Below are positions 1 through 11,187 of a stretch of 64,000 nucleotides of DNA, piece after piece. A program made the translations under genes and the position numbers. The stretch is from Viscum album (taxonomy: Eukaryota > Streptophyta > Magnoliopsida > Santalales > Viscaceae), in the NCBI GenBank assembly GCA_963277665.1, contig OY728122.1, forward strand, positions 2,129,472,024 to 2,129,536,023, in the 5' to 3' direction. Each line of letters starts with the position of its first letter. Positions within the stretch are counted from its first letter, which is position 1. Under the pieces are notes generated by a model. The model was given only the letters and a program-made list of their open reading frames with translations. It was not told the origin of the DNA and did not search any database.

Positions 1-901
1 GCCGACACAGCCTTTATCTTTGTCACTGGCCTGCTCCCGCCTCACTCCAATTTTAACTGTATGGGGTTTCTTCTGGCAGCACGAAGGTGGTCCGCGGCTG
101 AGATCCAGGCTCTACGACTGAGGCTTGAAACATCGTCTCTTTTCAGTTCGTTGGGATGTATTTTGTGGTCTCTAGGGGTTTTTCGGATGGCGGCAGTAGG
201 ACATCGGTTTTGGCTTGCGGTGAGGTGATTTTCCGATGAATTTGGTGCTTGATTTTCTCACGTTCTGGTGATGGATTTCTTCTTCAGAACTTTTTACCTT
301 GTATTTTTGTTAGGATGATTATGCTTCATTTTTTGTGTTTTTCATCGATAATTTCTATTTAAGAGGCATAAATTTGGATGTTCAGGATTTGGTTTTGGGG
401 TGTTCTGTGGTTTTGGATCTGGATCTGTTGTGGTTTTGTTGTTTCGGTTATTTATGGAATTTGGGTTTGCTCTATTTTTTGGATTTCTTTAAGGCTGTGG
501 AGGAAGTAAAGGTTTTAGAGACATTGGTTTGGATTTTCTACTCGGGATAAACTAGTTTTTGGGAGTGAATTTGTTTTTAATTCATTAAATATCGTGGAGG
601 ATGTGCATTTATTGAAAATCAGTGTGTAATATTTTGGTAGGTTTTTGTCTTCGATGATGGTGATTTTTTGTGGATGAATCCTGTTTGATTACGATATGAT
701 GTTTTGATGTGCTTGCAACTGGATTGCTACTTGTATCTACTCCAGATGAGGTTCAAAGAAAGAAGCTTCCACCTGCGCATTCCATTTGGATATGGAAGTT
801 CGAGAGGGTATAGCTCTGCCATCGATTCTGTTCCCATGCAATTCTGCATAGGACTGATAGTTGAATGGTCTTGTGATGGTAAAGCTTGTCACAAGGTGTA
901 A
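1..901 (+). CDS. Gene-like partial ORF with a probable phase-0 intron, unknown function
   Basis: I do not recognise a family. Reading frame 1 is open from the left edge to base 228, in sequence much less AT-rich than the rest of the window. A donor (GCG|GTGAGG, intron from 220) and an acceptor (CTCCAG|ATG, intron to 745) would remove a T-rich 526-nt intron and join the frame in phase 0 to a second open stretch, 746-901, ending in TAA. The product would be at least 124 residues, open at its N-terminus, with no domain or membrane motif I can name. The coding status is inference: exon 1 could be 5' UTR. It abuts LARD-like internal sequence from about 1040, so it may be a host gene edge or a fragment captured by the element. 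Confidence 0.35.
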
Positions 902-1039
902 TTTATTGGGAGGAGAAGATTATGTAGACTTGTTCTGTTTTATCATTTTAATGATTTTTGGTTGTAATGATGGATTTTGTGGTTTCTCACTTTCTCCTAA
1001 AAAGTGTTTTGAATATAAAAAAAGTTAATTTTCAGTCAT
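902..1039 (+). other. Transition zone (possible 3' UTR) before the retrotransposon
   Basis: T-rich DNA after the TAA at 899-901, resembling a plant 3' UTR. Similarity to the other internal domains becomes clear only from about 1040. The exact junction cannot be placed by eye. Confidence 0.3.
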
Positions 1040-1800
1040 TTTGAGATATAAAACACCTCCACTATACGTTGACACCATTGTAGATCATTGGTTGTTTTTA
1101 ATCAAATCATGTTTTCCAAATTTTCTCATATTTTCATGAATGAAAAATATTATCATAGAATTGTAAAATATTTTACCTTGTCACAAGATTCTGAACAATA
1201 TAATTATTTATGAAAAAAGTGCTAAATAGAGAGATCATTGTACAAACTATTTTAATTTTCTTCTAAAAAGTAGTATTTCAGTACCTATATATGGTATTTT
1301 AAATGGACCATTGATTAACGTTTCAAATCAATCTTGGTTATACTATTTTATAAAAATAGTTTTTATCAGATTTTTTGAAATTCTATGTCATAAAAGATTA
1401 TTTTCTCATACTATTTTTCTGTGAACAAAAAGATAAACCAAGTTCTACATGGTGTATTTTGATAAAGGGAGAAAATTATTGTGAAGAATCCCTAAATCTT
1501 TATCGTAATTACTTGACCTTATATCTAGGTTAACAAGATGGCGATGAAACTAGGCAGACACCATGATCAAGGTATAATGTTCATTCTTTGGGAATAGTTT
1601 TATTTTACCATATGGAGGTGAAATATAGAAACTTTAATATATATATGACTTCATGAATTTAAATGTTAATGTAATTAGGATTTGGGATGAAAATGAGAGG
1701 TATAAAAAAATTAGGTTAAAACATTTTATGGTTATTTTTGAGTTTTATAAAAATAGGCAACCTATATGATGGGTGATAACTCGTCACATTAGGTATTGTA

Positions 1801-1858
1801 CTGGGAAACGATCCCAAAACCAATGGGAAACAAGGGTGTATTAGTTACTACTGGCCTA
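1801..1858 (-). other. tRNA-like (SINE-like) module in internal domain A
   Basis: On the minus strand an A-box-like TAGGCCAGTAG starts at 1858 and a B-box-like GGATCGTTTCC starts at 1814, 44 nt downstream as in a tRNA gene. The bases around the B box form a T-arm of five pairs (one wobble) with a 7-nt loop. A run of five T (minus strand, 1753-1749) lies about 50 nt downstream and could end Pol III transcription. This is the most mutated B box of the four copies (9 of 11 matches to GGTTCGANNCC). No acceptor stem is visible, so it is not a working tRNA gene. Confidence 0.5.
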
Positions 1859-3009
1859 CATGAAGTCCCGAGTTAGTATTACTTATTCTCTTTAGTTTAA
1901 TAAATTCACGATTTATGAATAATTTGATTTTATTAACTTATGATTCATCAAATGGATATACTTAATATTGGAAAATGATTTAGAAATTATATGATAAATT
2001 TTATTTTGGATGAAATTTTCTTTTCTCGGAACCCTATATGTCTATGTAAAATAGAATACTATTTGATTTCATTTGAGGGGTGATGGATGAATTTTATTTT
2101 TGGAAGAATATATGTTTTTATTATGGAAAATGGCAATTTGGTTTATTTGTGGAAATGATTTAACTATCATGAGGAAAATTTGATTAGGTTAATTACATTT
2201 ATAGTATGAGATATTAATAGTGGTTGATGCTATTTGAAGATAAATTTAAGGATTTATTATTGTAGAAAATCCTTCTGTATTTTGGGTTTCAATTTTATTT
2301 TGAATAATTTTAAGGACAATATTCTATTGAATGGACTTTTTTGATCTTTGGGAATTGTTTTACAAATTTTTTATATTAGGTGTAGTATTTAATTTTATAA
2401 TAGATTATTCTTTTTGTAGATTATATGATCTTCTACAATCCTATTCGGTTTTTGATTCTATCAAAAGATAGGGGAAATATATAGTTCATCATTTATGTAT
2501 TATCATATTTTATAGAAATTGATTCTAGAGCTTCATGTTTAACAATGTCAACATTAACACTCATTTTCTGGAGAGTAGATAACTTTTGGGATAAAATTTA
2601 CTAAAGGATGAAAATATACTTGACATGTATGTTTTTTCCTTTATGTTCTTAGACAATATCATAAATAAATTCCTAAAAATTATAAAAAATTCATTAAAAT
2701 AGACATGTTTTCCATTTGACTATCCTATTTGGAAGTCAATGACTATTTAGCCCATCCCAATATTTGTGATTTTATTGTTGTTAACATTCTCATAATCATG
2801 TTATCTATCACTCTCCTTCAAAATATTAATGTTAGTTTTTGTTTTATATCCATGTTTTCATACATGGAATCACAGTATGTGTTATCTTGGGTGACCATTT
2901 TAATTCCATTTAATTCTTTTAAAATAGTTTTTTTGTCAACCCATTTTTTGATGTGGGATTTTTAATGAAGAAGCTGAGCCAAATTTTAAAATTGTTAGGA
3001 TGGAATTTT

Positions 3010-3025
3010 AAAAGGAGGTGAATGA
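3010..3025 (+). other. Polypurine tract, unit A
   Basis: AAAAGGAGGTGAATGA, purine-rich and directly before the LTR start, is the expected plus-strand primer site. The equivalent tracts lie at 10572-10586, 15010-15023, 27873-27888 and 34663-34678. Confidence 0.6.
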
Positions 3026-6000
3026 TATAATGAACCAGAAATTTATTAAATAATACATATTCATATTTATTATAATTTATGAATAAGATATTAATCTTAT
3101 GTTAATTGGGATGCTTTTTCTGAGAGCATTTTTTACATGATAAAATATGTTCCCTTGAAGTCATATGTGGAACACAACATTGAGTTATACCAAAAAATAA
3201 TAATAACAATAATAATTTTAAATGGTAGTTAACTATGATCTTTTCTGTGGTGTGAATAAATAGGATCAACTAGATTGAAAAAATATGGTTTAGAAATGTT
3301 TAAAAAATATACACTGGTTACAAAATTTATTATAAATTTAAATAAAAACTAATTAATATAAAGTATTTTTTTAAGCAATCATGTTTAAACAGAGAATAAT
3401 TGTGTTCATAAAATCATATCACTCATTATGTGATTGTATTTAAGGAAAAAAATATATGTTTTATAATTAATGTAATGTTATATAATTATCTTATATGTTT
3501 TTTAGATATGATATAAGAACAAATTCAAATTTTCATGATAAAATTAGTATTTTTCTAAAAATGTAGTTTTATCTTCTTTTGAAGGAGAAACATCTTAGAA
3601 TTTATATTTTGACACCATTACATATTCCATCGGAAAAAATGAACATATTATTTATATTATGGACAACAAAATTAACTTTCTATTAATTCTTGATATTTTT
3701 CATATAATAATCATGTTTTGATAAATATTAATTATTTGCTAAATCTTAATTGAAAACAACTTTTAACATCTTGATAATTTATACAGTTGAATAATATTAT
3801 TTAATATATTTAAAGTATAAATATAATATATTTTTATCATTTTTTTAAATATTTTTCATTGGATGTAGTTAATCTTTAAAATTTGTCATAAATACTTCTC
3901 AATCATATGATAGTTTTTACATCATAAAACCCCACTTCTTGGTTTAGAAAACAGATTTAATTTTAAATTAGTTTCTAAAAAATAATTTTTTTTGAATTAT
4001 GAAAAATAGACTCTATAAATTAAATAGGATGGTCCACATTTTTCAAAATTTTCATTATTATTTAATTTCATTATGAATAGTAACTTCAGAATTTATTTTT
4101 AATTAACATAGTTAAATGGAAATATGGTAAATAATGGTAAAATATAATATTATAATAATATAAAACTGGTCTAAAACATGTCCTTATACTATTGGATGTT
4201 ATTTTTCTAACAATTATTATCCTTAGGCAGATCCTTTGGAATTTGGGATCCAGTAGGGTGTGAAAATGACATTTTATAATTATTAATTTAAAAAAAAGAA
4301 AAATTCAACATAAACATATAACTTTTGTCCAAAAAAATTTTAATATTGGTTTTTATAACTGATATCCTGGACAATAAATAGTAATTAAAAAGATTAAAAT
4401 ATTTCCTACATCATGGTATTGTATTTAATAATTTTTGATATTAAATAAATTAAATTATTTTTGACACATAGATGTTGCAATAATTACCATAATAATGAAA
4501 GATTCAAATAAATTATATTATAAATATTAAAATAAATGTAATTTGATAATTTTTATGCCATAGATGAAATTTATGGATGCTATTGACATATTATATTTTA
4601 TCTAGTTATTTTTGTAGGAAGTATTTATGTTTTTATGACTTTAACAATAATTAATTACTAAATAGTGTAACAATTGACATAAATGAGTTTTTTTTTAAAA
4701 AAATACCCTTTTATTTAATTATATAATAGTACTAAATATTTATTATTAAACCAAATGACTTATATAATGGTTAAAATGACATTTCTGATCCACTTGTGGT
4801 TCAGTTTAATTTTTTAGTAATTATAGTAATAGTATATTATAAAAATACAAGAAGACATGGTAATAGTTAATGTATTTAACTACTAGTTAAAGATAAAAGA
4901 TAAGGTTAATATTGATACATAAACATGTCTAAAACCTTTTTTTTTAGAGTTTTTGGACCCATTATCATCTTATCTTCTAATTATAAGACTTTTGTGCTAT
5001 TATAATTATAAAATAAATTTTTAATAAAATAATATTTTGATACATTCCTAAAGTTCTCCTCTTCCCTCTTATAAAGGGTCACATACTCTACCCACATGCA
5101 CACACCTCTAAATCCCCTTGTATCAACCAAAATCTTCTTAAATATCCTCCCAACATCCCACAATTACTCCTGGAATCCTTAACTTTCTCATAATTCAATT
5201 CATCAATTCCTTTTGGCTCAATCAAAAAATGTTACCTGATTTAGAGGTAATGTCTTCTCTCAAATTCCTTTAAATTATTTTCCTTCATCATTCCATATGA
5301 TATTTTTATTCATTAATTATGTACTAATACTATTAGCCTCAATATACAATGATTTTTTAATGATATGGACTCAAACTACACTTTCTCACACCTCCATCAA
5401 ATTGATACGAGCATATTGTTGTGGGGTATAGTGAACTATTGCCTCACGAAAAAATGATGGTTCAATTTTATCCTAACATCTCGCATGGGGGATATTATGA
5501 TAGAATTATATCTAAATATGATATATATTAAATTAATATTCTATCTAATATTATGTATTTTTTTATTTATTTCATACATTTATGCATTCCATAATGTGAC
5601 AATACATAATTTCTTTTAAGGAAGTGCGGACTAATGCCCCCTCAAAGTGATATGTCTCATTCAGGCCATACATGGAATGGATAAATGATTTATTAATGAA
5701 CCTATTTAAAAAATATAAAATTTATATTACACTATAATTATTACATAACTATTTATCAATTATTTTTCATTCCATTAATTTGAATAACCAATGAATGTAC
5801 CATTCATGTGTATTTACGACACACTGTCTCCATGAAAGGGGAATTTCATTTTTTATCTCAAAATATTATGGACTATTATAAATATATATATATATATATA
5901 CTTGATATAAATATTATTTAAATCATTAATATAAAAATTGAGATGATGGAAATTTCACTACATGGAAAATTTACATCAAAACAAGTTCATTTTCTTCCCA

Positions 6001-7725
6001 AGTATCGAATGTCATCAAAATGACCGATATGTACTTAAATAATTATTTCATTGTTATAATAAGTTAATAAGTGATATAAACGAAATAATAAATTTTAAAA
6101 AGCCTCCAAAAAATGTAAAAATTATATTAGGTTTATTATTGAGGAGGAACAAGGAACATACATTACGATTTGGAATCAAGGCAAGATAATTTCAAAACTA
6201 AATTTCCACTAATTGCATATTACACATACATTGTTGATTATATTATTCATGGATTATGTGTGGAATAATTTCTTATTAATTTATGTTTTATCATCCACTA
6301 CCATTTGTGTGTATATACTATTGTTACACTTAATCACCCCATAGTTAAATTCTTATGACATTTATACTCACTTTGTATCGGAATTCTTAACTCAATATTT
6401 ATTCCTTGAGTTAAATATTGATGTCAATTGTTTTTTTTCAATAATATGTGTGAATGGAAAATTATTGTTTTATAATTAATATCCACATATTTTGGGTTTA
6501 TTTAAATTTTTCACACATAATTTTGTTATTTATTTATCCTTGATCAAATGATACAATCTTTTTAATGGGCGTCATCTAAATCTTGTTTCATTGAACCATA
6601 TCTTAATATTATTCACCGTTATTTTCCTATATAGTGTATGTACAACCCTTTTGACACATCATATCATGAATTACTACATTCTCATCATATTTTTTGTCTG
6701 TGTAAAGATATACTTTGATGATTATTATTCAAGTGTCTCTCAAGAGGTAGGGGGATTTTTAACTAAAAACATATCATTAATGTTTTGTTGATTTATTCTT
6801 ATAATTCATTCAATATTATTTCAATGTTTTCAAAATGGTTTTTTATATGAATTTATATGTACATGAATGTTTTAAATTGTAAACTTCTTTTCATGTGTAT
6901 CAATGTTGTATGGTGCACTTTGATTCAAAGTTCACATATTTAAATGTTTTAAATGGTTTTGGAAATAAATTGAATATTTCAATATATTGAATTGATTTAT
7001 TATGATTGATGAGTGAAATGTTGATAATTTCAATCTTTTATGTGTTATTATTATGTAATGGTACTTGTACATTTTACAATTGGTTACATGATAATCCAAA
7101 TATAACTAGTTATATGATAATCCTAGGGTCGGTCTGCCCGTGATAGGTCTTCAAATCATTGGTTGATGTGTCAGAGGAAATCCATAAAGTTTATCCTTAG
7201 GGATTTTTGGAATATACAGTGATGTGTATTCCAAATGTAACCATGAAGGATACTCCCTATATAGTTGTGTAAGCTACAATGTAAGTATGTTATAGATGAC
7301 ACAAGTTACCATTATGAATTCTGATTTCATGGAGTTATTCAAAAATCATATCACTTCCTGAGGTATGTTAATGAGCTTCTATTTTGTTAGTGAAAAGTAT
7401 GATTTCATTGAATTGTATGTATTTCTATACTAATGTTTTCATTATTTATTTAATAACACTTACTGAAATATTTATATTCATCCCATGTTTTCAAAAAAAA
7501 ATTTAGAGGACTTAAATAAAAATTGAGTCAAGGATGAGATCAAATAAAATCCATGATGTTTAAAACAAGAAATGAAACATGTTTCTTTTTAAAGAGTTTA
7601 TGTTTTATTAAAAAATGGATAAAGTAGAAGTGTTTACCTTGTAATATTTGAGATAAATTGTAATTATTACGACTAAATACTATAAAACTCTAAACCTAAA
7701 AATATTCCCTAAGTGAATTGAAATA
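3026..7725 (+). repeat. Long LTR, LARD-like family (right LTR of A, left LTR of B)
   Basis: About 4.7 kb of AT-rich non-coding DNA. The start (TATAATGAACC) aligns with TGTAACGACC at 10587 and TGTAACATCC in the minus-strand copies. It aligns with the interrupted LTR 10587-54535 and, reversed, with the three LTRs of array D. It carries a TATA motif near its middle and a (TA)n run at about 5882-5900. The last ~60 bp and the primer binding site are missing. Similarity stops near 7725, where an unrelated segment begins. Confidence 0.75.
5068..5077 (+). promoter_or_regulatory. LTR promoter TATA motif
   Basis: CTTATAAAGG after a pyrimidine-rich run, about 2 kb into the LTR. The same place in other LTRs has CTTATAAATGG (22936-22946, +) and CTTATAAAAGG (13394-13384 and 19877-19867, -). 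Conservation of the motif in an otherwise drifting LTR supports a U3 core promoter. Confidence 0.5.
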
Positions 7726-8434
7726 ACCAGAAAGATGTAGGCCCAGGCCAAATGCCTGGTCCCATGAGAATCTATTAAAGAAAAATCAGTACAAAGTACA
7801 AAGAAAATGAAATGATATGAAACACCCCCAACAACAGTGTCAGTCAAAATGTGTCAAAATCTCCAACATCTCCATCCTCCGAATCATCTGGATCCGCCGA
7901 CTCCCACTCAGATGGAGCATATTGATTGAGCATGTTGAGGTATTGATCCCTAAGACATAACTCTCTTTCAGTCATAGATGTCCTGATCACTGCCTTATTC
8001 TGTCCCTTCTTTGAGTTTACTTCTTTCCCTTTTCCATTCTTGGCAGAGGACCTAGTAGACACCGTCCTCGGCATGTTGGAGTAGTCTTTTCTTGGCTTCT
8101 TCTTTTTTGGATCAGTTCCTACCCCCATACTCTCAATCCCATTATCAAGGGTTTTCTTCCTTTCTCCTCGAACCATGTCACTATAAGAGGCTTTGAGCAC
8201 CTCCCTCTCATTTTCTCTCTCTACATTGGAAACATCTCCCCCCTTCTTAGGAGCTTCTCCCAATCCCTTGAAGCAATCATTCCTTCCTGACTCCACTGTT
8301 CCAGCCCTCAAGGAAGTTTGATTTAAGTTGATAGGGGTTAAACACTGATTCTTCAAACCTGGAAATTCCACATCCTCAACCACTGGAACATCCATAGGCT
8401 TCAGGTGATCTGCTTCAAAGTTGGAAATTCCACA
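7726..8434 (-). pseudogene. Inserted gene-derived segment with a 183-residue minus-strand ORF, function unknown
   Basis: The ORF runs from ATG at 8395 to a stop at 7844. The frame stays open upstream to 8434, so the true N-terminus may be lost. The product is hydrophilic, with a basic KKKKPRK cluster near residue 100 that resembles a nuclear localisation signal, then a Lys/Ser-rich stretch. It ends in an acidic tail (ADPDDSEDGDVGDFDTF). I cannot assign it; LINE ORF1 or a nuclear host protein are both possible. A UTR-like stretch follows at 7843-7726, with a hairpin (CCAGGC at 7743-7748, GCCTGG at 7754-7759). The 14-base motif GGAAATTCCACATC occurs twice, near 8359 and 8424. Composition is clearly less AT-rich than the flanks. 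It replaces the end of the 5' LTR and the start of the B internal domain. Confidence 0.5.
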
Positions 8435-9346
8435 TCAAATGATAGTTACAAATTGATGGAGGATGATCTCAGACAACATTCTTATCTCTTTCAGTTGAAT
8501 TTCTTGTAATAATTATTAGAAAGTCATGCTCAGAATATTCTTAATGACTATCTAACAAAAAACACACTTGTAATAAATTGTTCAAGATATCAAACACATC
8601 CACTATACCACAATACAATTGTGAATAATGGGTTGTATTTAATAATATACTATTTTCAAAATATTCTCATATTTTCATGAAAGGTAAAAATTATCAAGGC
8701 ATTTGAAAATATTTTACCATATCAAAAAAATTTGAATCATATTATGAATTCAAAAAAGGTGCTGAATAAGGAGACCATTATGCAACCTATTTATAATTGT
8801 GTTTCAAATATAGTCATTCATCAAATAAATATATTATTTGAAAAGGAAAATTGATGGAAATTTTGAACTCAATTGCAGTCTAATTGATTTATAAAAATGA
8901 TGTTTTATCATACGTTTTTGAAATTATATGTCATACATGATTATATTCTAAATCTATTTTTCTTTGATCTCCCATATGACCCAAGTTATACATGTTTTAT
9001 TTGGATAATGGAATGAAATTATTTTGAATGACCTCTATGTCATTTTTGAAATTCATGGACATTCCATTTATGGGAACAACATGATGATGAAACCATGTGG
9101 ATGACATTATCAAGGTACAATGTTATTTCACTAAGAATACTTTTATTTTATCGCATGGAGGTGAGTTAAAAAAATATCAATATATATAAGACATCTTGAA
9201 TTAGGATGTTTATGTGATTATGAGTTTGGATGAAAAATATAGGTATAAGACATCCATTGAAGATAAAACATGTTGTGCTTATTTTTTATTTTTATTAAAG
9301 GGAAAACACACAAGATAGGTGAAAACCCATTTCTTCAGGTAAGGAT

Positions 9347-9404
9347 GTGGGTATCGAACCAACAACTGAATTGTGATAAGGTTGCATCACCTACCAGTGG
9401 ACTA
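9347..9404 (-). other. tRNA-like (SINE-like) module in internal domain B
   Basis: Minus strand: A-box-like TAGTCCACTGG (9404-9394) and a perfect B-box consensus match GGTTCGATACC (9360-9350), start to start 44 nt. The T-arm can form four of five pairs around a 7-nt TTCGATA loop. This is the best preserved B box of the four copies. Confidence 0.6.
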
Positions 9405-10571
9405 CGCGAATTACCTGGTCAGTATGAATTACTCTCAAGAGTTTAATGATTTTATGGTTTTGGAATAATTTGATTTTGGGTACTTATCTTTTATGAAATG
9501 GATAGCCATAGTATAAGAAAATTATTTGGGGATTAATTGATAATTTTAATTTTGGAAGAAATTTTCTATTTTTGGAACAATATATTCTTATGGAAAATAG
9601 ATTATAATGGTATTTAATTTTATGAGTAATGGTTGAATTTTATTTTGGAATAATCTATTTTTTATTTTGGACAAATGGTGATTTGGGTAATTTGTTTAAT
9701 GATTAACCTAGCATGGAGAAAATGTGATCAGGTTAATTACTTTTTCTTAAGAGTCATTAATAGTGGTTGATTTTATTTGGAGATAAATGTTATGATTTAC
9801 AATAGAAGACTATTTGATCAAATATTTCTTAATACTGGGTTTCAATTTTAGTTTGGATTTTTTTTATGAATTTTAAGGACAACTATTTATTGAATGGTCT
9901 TTGTTGAATATTTGGAATTGTTTGTCAAATTTTTGAGATTAAGGTTTGTAATTAATTTTATAAAGGATTATAATTTTTTTGATTATCAAATATTGTACTA
10001 GAATTTTATGTTTTGGTTAATTTCTATAGGAAATATAAATATATAATGTCAATCATTTGGATTCTGAGATTCTATAGAAGTAGATTCTACCACATTAGGT
10101 CTGACCAAGTCATTTTTAATACTCTTGGTTTTGTGAAATGATGAGTTTGAGGAAAAAAATTATTAATGGATAAAACAATAATTGACATGTATGTATGATT
10201 CCTTATGTTCATAGCCAAGATCATAAATAAATTCATCAATTTTATGAAAAATTATTTAAAATTAAAATGGTTTCCATCAATATTTCCTTTTGAGGAATCA
10301 ATCACCATTAAACCTATTTCAAGTTTGTGATTTTCAAGTTGTTAACATTCTCTTGATCATGTTTTCTATCTCACTCCATCAAATCATGACCCTTATATTT
10401 TCTTCCATATCCATTATTTCCTACATAAAACCTTATTATATGTTTTCTCGGGTGAACATTCTACATATCTTTATTTATTTTAATTTCGTATTTCTATTAA
10501 CCATTTTTATGATGTGGGATTTTTAATGATGTTACCGAACAAGAATTTAAAATTGTGGGGACACAGTTTCT

Positions 10572-10586
10572 AAAATAGGGGAATGA
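10572..10586 (+). other. Polypurine tract, unit B
   Basis: AAAATAGGGGAATGA immediately before the LTR start TGTAACGACC. Confidence 0.6.
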
Positions 10587-11187
10587 TGTAACGACCATGG
10601 TATTTATAGAATAATACATTTTAGTAAAAATTAATATTTATGAATAATATATTAATAATACGTTTATGGGGACTCTTTTTTATGATAGCATACTAAACAC
10701 ACAACCCATGGTATCTCTGAAATCTTACACTACACAAAACTTTGTGTTATACAAAAAAATAATACCATAATAATATTATTTTTAAAATGTATGTTAACAC
10801 CTAGACGTTTTATAGCGAGAATGAATACAATCAATTGAATTAAGAAAATATTCATTACTCATGATTAAATAATGATTCATTGGTTTCCAAATTTATAATA
10901 AATGGGCATAAAAACTAATTGAATATAATGGATGTGTTTTTATGAAAACCTAATTAAAAATAGAATAATTGTTTTCCTAAAATCGTTTCAATCATTATGG
11001 TTTTTTATTTAACATTAAAATAAATTGTATATATTCAATTTATGTTTTTATATTCAACTTATATGTTTTATAGATATGATATAATAACAAATTAAACTTT
11101 GAGATAAAAGAAGTATTTTTCTGAAAATATTGTTATGTTGCCTCTTGAAGGTGAACCCTTTTTAAATTGAGTTTTTCATAGATTTAT
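10587..11187 (+). repeat. 3' LTR of unit B, part 1 of 3
   Basis: Starts TGTAACGACC and matches the first 0.6 kb of the LTR at 3026. It is interrupted at 11187 by element C. The rest continues at 21493-23355 and 52256-54535. The three parts sum to about 4.7 kb, equal to the left LTR. Confidence 0.75.
11182..11187. repeat. Target site duplication of element C (left copy)
   Basis: ATTTAT here is repeated at 21493-21498, directly outside the element. Joining the LTR across it restores colinearity with the LTR at 3026. Confidence 0.65.

Larger units (their letters stand above)
1040..3025 (+). mobile_element. Non-coding internal domain, unit A of the LARD-like family (5' part missing)
   Basis: Homologous along its length to 8590-10586 on the same strand and, reversed, to 27873-29870 and 34663-36650. 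It has no meaningful ORF, in line with a non-autonomous large retrotransposon derivative. Compared with the complete internal domains of array D it lacks the first ~250 bp after the primer site. The segment 1-1039 occupies that place. It ends in a purine tract followed by the LTR at 3026. Confidence 0.75.
8440..10586 (+). mobile_element. Non-coding internal domain, unit B of the LARD-like family
   Basis: Alignable from about 8450 with array D internal sequence starting ~100 bp after its primer site, and from 8590 with unit A. No coding frame of note. It ends at a polypurine tract (10572-10586) before TGTAACGACC. Together with the LTRs 3026-7725 and 10587-54535 it makes one nearly complete non-autonomous element. 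Confidence 0.75.

Noticed and set aside
2729..10526. Two similar 78-residue ORFs (2729-2965 and 10290-10526), both hydrophobic and both ending LMWDF/MMWDF
   Set aside because: They lie at the same place in two homologous internal domains, but the corresponding minus-strand regions in both D domains contain stops. Similarity reflects shared DNA ancestry, not a conserved protein.
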